A DNA stretch of 64,000 nucleotides from contig JFLW01000041.1 of NCBI GenBank assembly GCA_000635495.1, positions 62,001 to 126,000 on the forward strand, in the 5' to 3' direction. This DNA comes from Prochlorococcus sp. scB243_495K23 (GTDB lineage Bacteria > Cyanobacteriota > Cyanobacteriia > PCC-6307 > Cyanobiaceae). The notes beneath the pieces are model-generated. The model did not search any database. It saw nothing but the letters and a program-made list of their open reading frames with translations, and was not told the DNA's origin. How positions within the stretch are numbered: the first letter of the stretch is position 1; each line of letters opens with the position of its first letter. A program made the position numbers and the translations under genes. Below, piece by piece: positions 57,105 through 64,000 of the stretch.

Positions 57105-58547
57105 ATGAAATATATGTTTTCAAGTTATCAACCTAAAAATAGTTTTGATGAATACTTTAAGGACAATGTTAACTCTGCTAGAGAAATATTGATTCCACTT
57201 CTTTCATCTTTAGATAATATGGGACTTGAAGAATTAAACAGGAATCACTCTGCCGCAAAAAAATTATTACTAAGACATGGTGCAACTTTTAGATTAAACG
57301 ATACTGGTTTAATAGGTACTGAGAGAATATTACCTTTTGATCCACTTCCCAGAATAATTAGTAAAGATGATTGGGTAACGTTGGAAAAAGGCCTAAAACA
57401 AAGGCTTGAGGCAATAGATTTATTCCTAGATGATATTTATAATTCTCAAAAAATAATAAATGATGGAATAATTCCAAGAGAATTAATAGAGAGTTCAGAA
57501 GGTTGGAGACCTCAAATGATAGGTTTCAAACCTCCACTAAATAAATGGTGTCAAATTTCAGGACTTGATTTAATAAGAGATAGAAAAGGAGATTGGCATG
57601 TTTTAGAAGATAATTTAAGGTGCCCTTCTGGAGTTGCTTATTTTTTAGAAAATAGATTAGTTATGAAAAATATTTTTCCTAATCTTTTCTCAGGAAGAAT
57701 AGTAAAACCAATTGATGAATATCCATCATATCTTTTAAAAACGCTTCAAGAACTTGCTGTTTGGACTGACACTCCCAAGATAGTTCTACTAACTCCAGGA
57801 ATTTTTAATAGTGCTTATTTTGAACATAGTTATTTAGCTCAAGAAATGGGCATCCAACTAGTTCAAGGTCATGACTTAGTTTGTAATGATGATTATGTGT
57901 ATTTAAAAACTACCTCTGGATTAAAAAGAGTAGATGTCATTTACAGGCGAATTGATGATGATTTCTTAGATCCTCTTAATTTCAGAAAAGATTCCTGTCT
58001 TGGTGTTAGCGGATTACTTGATGTTTTCAAGGCAGGTCATGTTGCTTTAGCAAACGCACCTGGGACTGGAATAGCAGATGACAAAATGATTTATTCTTTT
58101 GTTCCCAAAATGATTAAATATTATCTTGATGAAGAAATTATTATCAAAAATGTAGAAACGTATATTTGTCATTACCAAAAGGATCGTGAATATGTTCTAG
58201 AAAATTTATCAAAGCTTGTTGTTAAGTCTGTCGCAGAAGCTGGAGGTTATGGAATGTTAATTGGCCCTCACTCAACAACGAGTGAGATAGAAGAATTCGC
58301 TAATAAAATTAAAAATAATCCTAGAAATTTCATAGCACAACCAACATTAGAATTATCTACTGTGCCATCGTTATGTGATGGAGAACTATATCCATGCCAT
58401 GTTGATTTAAGACCATATATCTTAAGAGGAAAAGATACATGGGTTAGCCCAGGCGGGCTTACGAGAGTAGCATTAAAAAAAGGATCATTAGTCGTTAATT
58501 CTTCTCAAGGTGGAGGATGCAAAGATACATGGGTTGTAGGTAAATAA
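57105..58547 (+). CDS. Circularly permuted ATP-grasp protein (DUF404/DUF407)
   Basis: RILPFDPLPRIIS, VLEDNLRCPSGVAYFLENRL and GLTRVALKKGSLVVNSSQGG with GCKDTWV mark the permuted ATP-grasp type 2 family. 480 residues is the standard length. The next gene, alpha-E, starts 1 base after the stop and a transglutaminase follows: the well-known three-gene cluster thought to modify peptides or make amide bonds with unknown substrate. Confidence 0.92.
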   Translation: MKYMFSSYQPKNSFDEYFKDNVNSAREILIPLLSSLDNMGLEELNRNHSAAKKLLLRHGATFRLNDTGLIGTERILPFDPLPRIISKDDWVTLEKGLKQRLEAIDLFLDDIYNSQKIINDGIIPRELIESSEGWRPQMIGFKPPLNKWCQISGLDLIRDRKGDWHVLEDNLRCPSGVAYFLENRLVMKNIFPNLFSGRIVKPIDEYPSYLLKTLQELAVWTDTPKIVLLTPGIFNSAYFEHSYLAQEMGIQLVQGHDLVCNDDYVYLKTTSGLKRVDVIYRRIDDDFLDPLNFRKDSCLGVSGLLDVFKAGHVALANAPGTGIADDKMIYSFVPKMIKYYLDEEIIIKNVETYICHYQKDREYVLENLSKLVVKSVAEAGGYGMLIGPHSTTSEIEEFANKIKNNPRNFIAQPTLELSTVPSLCDGELYPCHVDLRPYILRGKDTWVSPGGLTRVALKKGSLVVNSSQGGGCKDTWVVGK

Positions 58548-58548
58548 T

Positions 58549-59490
58549 ATGCTTTTAAGTCGTGTAGCAGAATCTCTTTATTGGATCAATCGTTATTTAG
58601 AACGTGCGGAAAACATATCTCGTTTCGTGGAAGTAAGCGAAGCAATGTCATTAGATTGTCCACCAGGAAGTGCAGAACCTTGGCTCCCGTTAATTGATGC
58701 CTCTAGTGACAGAGAATCTTTTGATAAAAGATTCCCAGAGAAAAAACCTGATGACGTTATTAATTTTTTAATAAGAGATCGTTTAAACCCAAACAGTATA
58801 ATTTCTTGCATTCAAATGGCAAGAGAAAATGCAAGACAAATCAGAGATGTCATGACCACTGAAATGTGGGAACAGATTAATATTTTATATTGGAATATGC
58901 AAGAAGGAGAGGCAATATGGAATAAACCAAGACAAGAACAATTAAGTGAAATAAGGAGGGAATGTCAGCTTTTTTATGGAATTACGGATGCGACTCTAAG
59001 CAAAGATCTTGCCTGGAGATTTAGCATTCTTGGAAGATTAATCGAAAGAGCTGACAAAACATCAAGAATTCTAGATGTTAAATATTATTTACTCCTACCG
59101 AGCTTAGATGAACTTGGAGGAGTTCTTGATGAGCTGCAATGGATTGCACTTTTACGTTCAGCTGGAGCTTATCAAATGTTTAGGAAAGCAGTACAAAATT
59201 CTATAAAGCCTAATTCAGTTGCGAGATTTCTTTTACTTGATCCAATATTCCCTAGATCAGTAAGATACTGTCTTGATGGGATAAGCAATACTCTTAAAAA
59301 AATAGATACCTCCCCATATACTGAAAATCCTTCAGAATTAGAATGCATGAGAGGTTTACTTAAAGCAAAGTGGAGTTATATCAGAATTGAAGATATAATC
59401 AATGATGGTTTACATGAGGCAATCGATTCATTGCAAATGGATTTAAATAAATTAAATGATCTCATTCAAGAAAAATATTTTATTAATTAA
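58549..59490 (+). CDS. Alpha-E domain protein (DUF403)
   Basis: SRVAESLYWINRYLERAENI opens the alpha-E fold. MARENARQIRDVMTTEMWEQ and LGRLIERADKTSRILDVKYY complete it. 313 residues is typical. Always paired with the ATP-grasp gene; here the two are separated by a single base. The biochemical role is unknown. Confidence 0.92.
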   Translation: MLLSRVAESLYWINRYLERAENISRFVEVSEAMSLDCPPGSAEPWLPLIDASSDRESFDKRFPEKKPDDVINFLIRDRLNPNSIISCIQMARENARQIRDVMTTEMWEQINILYWNMQEGEAIWNKPRQEQLSEIRRECQLFYGITDATLSKDLAWRFSILGRLIERADKTSRILDVKYYLLLPSLDELGGVLDELQWIALLRSAGAYQMFRKAVQNSIKPNSVARFLLLDPIFPRSVRYCLDGISNTLKKIDTSPYTENPSELECMRGLLKAKWSYIRIEDIINDGLHEAIDSLQMDLNKLNDLIQEKYFIN

Positions 59491-59501
59491 TAAGTTTATT
59501 A

Positions 59502-60359
59502 ATGAGAATTAAATACATTCACAAACTTGAATATAAATACGAAGACCCTGTTCAATTAGGGGAGCATAGATTATGTATAAAGCCAAGGTCAAATGGATTC
59601 CAAAAACTAAAGAATTTTGAATTAAAAATAACCCCAGAACCAGAAATTATTTATCCATTACTTGCTGCCAGCGGAGAAGAGATTAATAGAATCAGATTCA
59701 ATGGATTAACAGATAATTTAATTATTGAATCAATCAGCGAAGTTGAAACTATTAAACACCCCAACATTATTGATGGAGTTAAAAATAGAGATTTAACATT
59801 ACCTTTTTGTAGAAGTATTATTAACAGAGATTTGCAGGGAGCATTAGAGGGATGGATGCCTAATGGGCAACACGACCCCTCTGCTGTAGAACTTGCCCAA
59901 GAAGCCTTAGCAGGAAGCATTAATAACGCATTATCATTTACCTACCAGTTAATAGAGATTATTCAAGATCGGGTTAAATATACCAAAAGACATACAGGTC
60001 CAGCATGGCCGGCTAGCAGAACACTTAGAGAACGTATAGGTTCATGCAGAGATTTAGCAATGCTGATGGTTGAAGCTTGCAGGTCTATAGGTATCCCAAG
60101 TAGGTTTGTAAGTGGTTATCATTTTGAAGATCCGTTACCATCTGAGTTGGATTTACACGCTTGGGCCGAACTATATATTCCAGGTGCTGGTTGGAGAGGT
60201 TTTGATCCCAGCGGAAAAGGATTAATAGATGATAGATATTTAACATTGGTATCTTCTTCAAAATCTAATTTAACTTCTGTAATTACAGGAAATTTTATAG
60301 GGAAAAATAATTTAGAAAATACTTTATCCTGGGAAATCAAACCTCTTGAAATTAAATAA
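59502..60359 (+). CDS. Transglutaminase-like cysteine protease-fold protein, 285 aa
   Basis: RERIGSCRDLAMLMVEACRS has the catalytic Cys (about residue 182), followed by SGYHF, then LDLHAWAELYIPGAGWRGFD with the His (about residue 218) and Asp. The N-terminal strand (YIHKLEYKYEDPVQLGEHRL) is the TGM_N domain. It is the third gene of the alpha-E cluster, 11 bases after it, ended by a hairpin at 60392. Confidence 0.9.
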   Translation: MRIKYIHKLEYKYEDPVQLGEHRLCIKPRSNGFQKLKNFELKITPEPEIIYPLLAASGEEINRIRFNGLTDNLIIESISEVETIKHPNIIDGVKNRDLTLPFCRSIINRDLQGALEGWMPNGQHDPSAVELAQEALAGSINNALSFTYQLIEIIQDRVKYTKRHTGPAWPASRTLRERIGSCRDLAMLMVEACRSIGIPSRFVSGYHFEDPLPSELDLHAWAELYIPGAGWRGFDPSGKGLIDDRYLTLVSSSKSNLTSVITGNFIGKNNLENTLSWEIKPLEIK

Positions 60360-60391
60360 ACACTAAATTTTCAATGTTTTAAATAACAAAA

Positions 60392-60420
60392 AAACATAAA
60401 TAATATTATGTTTCTTTTTT
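60392..60420 (+). terminator. AT-rich terminator of the ATP-grasp/alpha-E/transglutaminase operon
   Basis: AAACATAA (60392-60399) pairs with TTATGTTT (60406-60413), followed by C and six T. Low GC but perfect, and correctly placed after the last gene of the operon. Confidence 0.6.
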
Positions 60421-60484
60421 AGTGTTAATTGATACGTTCTTAGATATATATATCTGTTTTCATTTGTGTAATCTTTAAAGAAAA

Positions 60485-61006
60485 TTGAACTCAAGTTTAG
60501 AAATTCCAGTTATCAAATCAAATAAATCAAAAATGTTTGAATTGATTAGTTATGAAAAATTTCGCGATACAAAAGATGTCAGATTTTTTGATATTAGTGT
60601 TAATGAATCAAATTATAGAGATCTAGTTATTCACAGTGGCCCTGCGATTAGTCCTCCAAATGATGAAGATTTTAATAATTGGCAATTTTACATACATCAC
60701 AATCAAGAAGATAATCTATTAGCTATCTCTGGAGGTAGAACATTTTTCCTTGTAAATTTTGGTTGGGATTATCCTTTTTATAAAGTTAGATTAGAATCTT
60801 GCGGATATATTTTAAGGATACCTAGAGGAACTTTTCATAGATCCGTATCTGACGAAAACGGTTCCATTGTTTTAAACCAAGCCATTAGAGATGAAGGCGG
60901 TACAGTCGAATCTGAATTCAAAGTTACCAATAGCAAAGATAATAAAAAACTTCTAGATTGTATAACTAATTTAGAGCCTAGATTTAAAATTTATAGTGTT
61001 AAATAA
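60485..61006 (+). CDS. Cupin-like protein, 173 aa
   Basis: LLAISGGRTFFLVNFGWDYP then FYKVRLESCGYILRIPRGTF and HRSVSDENGSIVLNQAIRDE: the G-x(5)-H-x(n)-P-x-G-x-x-H-x-type pattern of the cupin barrel is seen in degenerate form (PRGTFHRSV). The start is TTG 60485; the first ATG would be at 60533. Metal binding is uncertain. Single gene. Confidence 0.6.
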   Translation: MNSSLEIPVIKSNKSKMFELISYEKFRDTKDVRFFDISVNESNYRDLVIHSGPAISPPNDEDFNNWQFYIHHNQEDNLLAISGGRTFFLVNFGWDYPFYKVRLESCGYILRIPRGTFHRSVSDENGSIVLNQAIRDEGGTVESEFKVTNSKDNKKLLDCITNLEPRFKIYSVK

Positions 61007-61089
61007 TCTTAAAAAGGTATTCCAAATTTATATATCAATTTTAAAAATTATCTAATTGTTATAAAATAATAATATCCGAATTATTTAGT

Positions 61090-61608
61090 ATGAAATCTTT
61101 TAAGTTCTTAAGATATTTTTTATGCATAACTTTTTCTTTCCTAGTTTTATCCTCTCCAGTTTTTGCTGGAGCAAATGTAGCTGTTAAAGGCGAAGGAGAT
61201 GAAGTTCCAAGTTATGTAAGATCTAATATTACAGGATTTGATTTCCACGGAGAGGATCTTCATTTGTCTTCTATAGCTGGAGCAGTTGCGAGAGATGCAG
61301 ATTTTAGTGACGTTGATTTACATGGGACAACCTTAACCCTTTCTGATTTAAAAGGTTCTAATTTAAATGGAATCGATCTAACTGATACTCTTTCTGATCG
61401 AGTTAATTTCCAAAAAACAGATCTTAGAAATGCTGTTTTAATCAATATGATCGCATCAGGTAGCAGTTTTGCAGGAGCTCAAATAGAAGGAGCAGATTTT
61501 TCTTACGCTATTCTTGACAGCGAAGATCAGAGAAATCTTTGTGAAATTGCTGATGGGATCAATCCAACAACGGGCGTTTCAACCAGAGAAAGTCTTGAGT
61601 GTAGTTAG
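61090..61608 (+). CDS. Exported pentapeptide-repeat protein (thylakoid lumenal type), 172 aa
   Basis: A signal peptide (residues 1-25, ends SPVFAGAN) precedes pentapeptide repeats, including [34 protein letters not shown] and [11 protein letters not shown] (about residues 50-140). A C-terminal segment with two Cys (NLCEIA, SLECS) closes it. This layout matches lumenal pentapeptide proteins such as TL15/TL17-type in cyanobacteria and plants. Function unknown. Confidence 0.85.
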   Translation: MKSFKFLRYFLCITFSFLVLSSPVFAGANVAVKGEGDEVPSYVRSNITGFDFHGEDLHLSSIAGAVARDADFSDVDLHGTTLTLSDLKGSNLNGIDLTDTLSDRVNFQKTDLRNAVLINMIASGSSFAGAQIEGADFSYAILDSEDQRNLCEIADGINPTTGVSTRESLECS

Positions 61609-61631
61609 AACAAAAGCTATAGTTAAACTTT

Positions 61632-61985
61632 TTATAAATAAACTTTCTTACCATTATTAAATTTATAAATCCTTTGTTCATCATCTTGAAATATCATTTC
61701 ACCATTTAATTTGGATTTCTTAAATTTTGAAAGCCTTGCTCTGTGAATATTAGATTTCCTATTAATATTTTCTTCGTTATCATAACTCCCAATATAAATA
61801 TTTATATTAGGGTTTGAAAAGGTTTTTTCTTCCTCTCTTAAAAAAATTCTTTCAATATTTGTTTGCGTGCTTTGAAGTTTATTTTTAAATTTGTTTAATT
61901 TTAAGTTCTTTGGTTTTTTATATTTAATTTTTTTGTAAACAAAAAAAATAACTCCTAAAATTAAAAAAAACAAAAATATATTCAT
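61632..61985 (-). CDS. Hypothetical membrane-anchored protein, 117 aa
   Basis: An N-terminal helix (residues 3-17) precedes a long basic helical region with QSTQTNIERIFLREEEKTFS and an ending IFQDDEQRIYKFNNGKKVYL that looks like a small beta domain. It stops 23 bases from the end of the pentapeptide gene. Function unknown. Confidence 0.62.
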   Translation of the reverse strand: MNIFLFFLILGVIFFVYKKIKYKKPKNLKLNKFKNKLQSTQTNIERIFLREEEKTFSNPNINIYIGSYDNEENINRKSNIHRARLSKFKKSKLNGEMIFQDDEQRIYKFNNGKKVYL

Positions 61986-61988
61986 TAA

Positions 61989-62186
61989 CTATTTAATTTT
62001 TATTTTAATATCTACGCCTAAGTTACTTTTAGTAGTTAATATTTCTTTTCTTAAGATTCCATAAGTAAAAATTCTAGATAAAGTTTTCAAAGATTTAAAA
62101 ACCAAAAAAACGGTAAATATAAAGAAAACAATAATGTTTTCTACAAGAATATTTTTATTTTTATTTTTATTATCTAGATTGCTCAT
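61989..62186 (-). CDS. Hypothetical membrane protein, 65 aa
   Basis: MSNLDNKNKNKNILVENIIV then FFIFTVFLVFKSLKTLSRIF: one helix between polar, Lys/Asn-rich ends. It lies between the kinase gene and the preceding gene with spacing of 3 bases to the latter, suggesting an operon. Function unknown. Confidence 0.58.
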   Translation of the reverse strand: MSNLDNKNKNKNILVENIIVFFIFTVFLVFKSLKTLSRIFTYGILRKEILTTKSNLGVDIKIKIK

Positions 62187-62202
62187 GTAGGTGTTAATTC
62201 AA

Positions 62203-63072
62203 TTATTTTTCATCATTATTTGCATATGGTCCGAAAAATTCACTAGCGTCTCTTCCCATTACTTTAGCAAGATTTAAACTTTTATCTATATCCCATTTAG
62301 ATGCCATTCCATAAAGAAAACCTGCAGCAAAAGAATCACCACATCCATAAGAATCAACCTTTAATTTTTTGTTTTTAAGAGCCTTATATCTTCCTCCAGG
62401 AAATATTATGCCTCCCTTCTCCCCCTCGGTTTTAACAGTATATTTTGGTTTTAACGATAATTCAGAAAAAGAAAAAACTTCTCCGGGATCAAGATTACTG
62501 CCTATTAATCCATCTAAAAGAACATTTGAATTATTAATTGTATTTAATCCTGCCCTTGGTGTTGTACACAGTATTGAAGCTGATCTAGCCATTTTAAAAA
62601 TCTCTGAATCAGATGCAGTAATAAAAATTCCGTCCATTTTTTTTAAAATGTTCCATTCTAAATTGTCTTTATGAGTTGGAGCTAACCTTTCTCCAATAAC
62701 TGTTATTGCTCTTTCACCTTGAGAGTCAATTAAACTAAATCCTCTTCTAGTTGGTTTATCACGCCAAGCTACATGCAACTTAATTCCCATATTTGAGAGA
62801 ATCTTGAAACACTTATCTCCATAATCATCATTGCCTAATGACGTAAAAAAATGAATTTGGTTTAAAGTTAAATCAGAAAGTATTTTCGCGATAATTGATC
62901 CACCACCAGCTGGATACTCAAGGGACTTTTCTGAATGAGAAATAACTCCGGGTTTTGGTAATTGATCAACCTTTAAAAAATTTATCCACTCAACATGACC
63001 AACAACGGCAAAATTTAAATTTCCTTTTTTAAATTTATAGTCTTCAACTTTATTATTCTTTTCAACAACCAT
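62203..63072 (-). CDS. PfkB-family sugar kinase, 289 aa
   Basis: The C-terminal signature VDSYGCGDSFAAGFLYGMAS has the catalytic Asp (246) in GCGDSFAAGF (243-252). SLEYPAGGGSIIAKILSDL is the N-terminal family motif. It lacks the strict ribokinase signature, so the substrate (ribose, adenosine, fructose or other) is open. Upstream of a run of hypothetical genes on the minus strand. Confidence 0.87.
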   Translation of the reverse strand: MVVEKNNKVEDYKFKKGNLNFAVVGHVEWINFLKVDQLPKPGVISHSEKSLEYPAGGGSIIAKILSDLTLNQIHFFTSLGNDDYGDKCFKILSNMGIKLHVAWRDKPTRRGFSLIDSQGERAITVIGERLAPTHKDNLEWNILKKMDGIFITASDSEIFKMARSASILCTTPRAGLNTINNSNVLLDGLIGSNLDPGEVFSFSELSLKPKYTVKTEGEKGGIIFPGGRYKALKNKKLKVDSYGCGDSFAAGFLYGMASKWDIDKSLNLAKVMGRDASEFFGPYANNDEK

Positions 63073-63113
63073 AAGCTTTTAAATACTATTATTAAAAGAA
63101 ATATTTTTGAAAA

Positions 63114-63485
63114 GTGAATTCATTTAACATTTTAAAAGATAATAAACAGATACTATCTTTTCTTTACCTTTTTCTATCAATTTTGGGAGCTGTTCTGCCA
63201 ATGTTGGCAAATTTCGAATTTGCTAGGGAATATGGAAACAGCTTTGATATAAATAACTTCATTTCTTTAGCGAATGCAAACCCTGCAGCTCAGTCAATTT
63301 CTAGAGACTTATTAGTAGGTGCAAGCGCTATTTTTATATGGATAGTAAATGAATCAAAAAAACTAAACATGAAGAATATGTGGGTTGTATACATTGGAAC
63401 TTTTCTTATAGCCTTCGCATTCTCTGCACCTTTTTTCTTATTTCTAAGAGAGAGAAGAATTATTGAATTAGAAAAGATTAATTAA
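63114..63485 (+). CDS. DUF2834-family membrane protein, 123 aa
   Basis: Three to four hydrophobic segments with LANANPAAQSISRDLLVGAS in the first loop, matching DUF2834 (S-x-S-x-D-L). The stop overlaps the convergent MFS gene by 4 bases. Function unknown. Confidence 0.82.
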   Translation: MNSFNILKDNKQILSFLYLFLSILGAVLPMLANFEFAREYGNSFDINNFISLANANPAAQSISRDLLVGASAIFIWIVNESKKLNMKNMWVVYIGTFLIAFAFSAPFFLFLRERRIIELEKIN

Positions 63486-64000
63486 AATAATCTCTTAAAT
63501 AGAATTGTAAAGGTAATAAAGCAACAACAAGAAATTGAAAGCCAGATTATTGAAGCATAACCAAATAGATCTAATATGCGTCCTGAAATAAATGGTCCAA
63601 AAAAATAACCCATAGCGAAACATTGTGATAAAAGAGCAAGTGCAAAACCTTTTTTATTTGAAGGAGCTATTCTGAAAACGACATCTGTTGATGTTGGAAG
63701 AAATGAAGCAGTCCCTAAACTTACTAAAATCAATGCCAAAGAAATTAAATAAATCGCTGGGATATTTAAATAACTAGAAATAAATAATAAAAATGATGCG
63801 AAAGAGAAATTTATTAAACTAAATTTCAAGCCAAATAATCTTTCTTTCTTAGATATCCAAGAACCGACAGGCCATTGTAAAAACAACAATAAAATTAACT
63901 GAATAGAAATTATAAGACTAATAATTTCTTTGCTTAATGCATTACGATAAACTCCACCTTTAACAAGATCCAGAGGCAAAGTTACTTGTATCAAGGCTAA
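63482..64000 (-). CDS. MFS transporter, C-terminal part (5' end outside window)
   Basis: The frame is open to the last base of the window. It shows four to five membrane helices in the visible 172 residues, with KKGFALALLSQCFAMGYFFG then PFISGRILDLFGYASIIWLS, the G-x-x-x-G/P-x-x-G pattern of MFS proteins. Substrate unknown. Confidence 0.8.
   Translation of the reverse strand, partial: LALIQVTLPLDLVKGGVYRNALSKEIISLIISIQLILLLFLQWPVGSWISKKERLFGLKFSLINFSFASFLLFISSYLNIPAIYLISLALILVSLGTASFLPTSTDVVFRIAPSNKKGFALALLSQCFAMGYFFGPFISGRILDLFGYASIIWLSISCCCFITFTILFKRLF

Overview
The window is chromosomal DNA of a high-light-adapted Prochlorococcus or a very close marine picocyanobacterium. The evidence is very low GC, short intergenic spaces, many proteins of 30-60 residues, several high-light-inducible (HLIP) genes, cyanobacterial lineage genes (CGLD27, PAP/fibrillin, PetP-like, DUF1499) and two small RNAs that resemble Yfr1 and Yfr2. 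No strain can be named from the sequence alone.

Layout. 1-2244: a conserved block (end of an unidentified gene, rsfS, CGLD27 family, type II asparaginase, initiator tRNA-Met). 2200-10012: a 7.8-kb genomic island between the intact tRNA-fMet and a second, degenerate copy of its 3' half plus its terminator. The island carries five HLIP genes, two of which head clusters preceded by HLR1-type (RpaB) sites. It also has many microprotein genes, several genes broken by single stops or frameshifts, a dispersed AGATCGACT motif, recurrent CCCCATCACC-type 3' ends, and a 65-bp tandem repeat with GTGTAACA motifs beside the second att-like copy. No recombinase gene is visible, so it looks like a decayed integrative element whose cargo has been kept.

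10-49 kb: mostly housekeeping and conserved hypothetical genes. These include a three-gene ABC-2 exporter, a TauE-like exporter, an HNH protein, a nucleotide-salvage pair (phosphoribosyltransferase and deoxyribosyltransferase-like), rpsU, a P-loop kinase, an FAD oxidoreductase beside an MTHFR-like protein, an S51 peptidase, pepN, purT, gpx, dus, OsmC, two PAP/fibrillin proteins, a Nif11 peptide, a TM2 protein and a broken TM-Mrr nuclease gene. Two small RNA candidates lie in tandem near 48.1-48.3 kb.

49.3-55.4 kb: a zinc homeostasis cluster. znuC and znuB lie on the minus strand with the Fur-family regulator zur on the plus strand between them. znuA (His-rich), a CobW-type GTPase and a WD40 protein follow on the plus strand. 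A Fur/Zur-type palindrome sits between znuC and znuA. ZnuA and the CobW protein appear to share a module of about 110 residues. 57.1-60.4 kb: the conserved ATP-grasp/alpha-E/transglutaminase trio. The window ends in a cupin-like protein, a lumenal pentapeptide-repeat protein, a PfkB kinase, a DUF2834 protein and the C-terminal part of an MFS transporter that runs off the end.

Family names come from recognition of motifs in translated sequence, without database searches. Many small proteins are called only from an intact reading frame and position.
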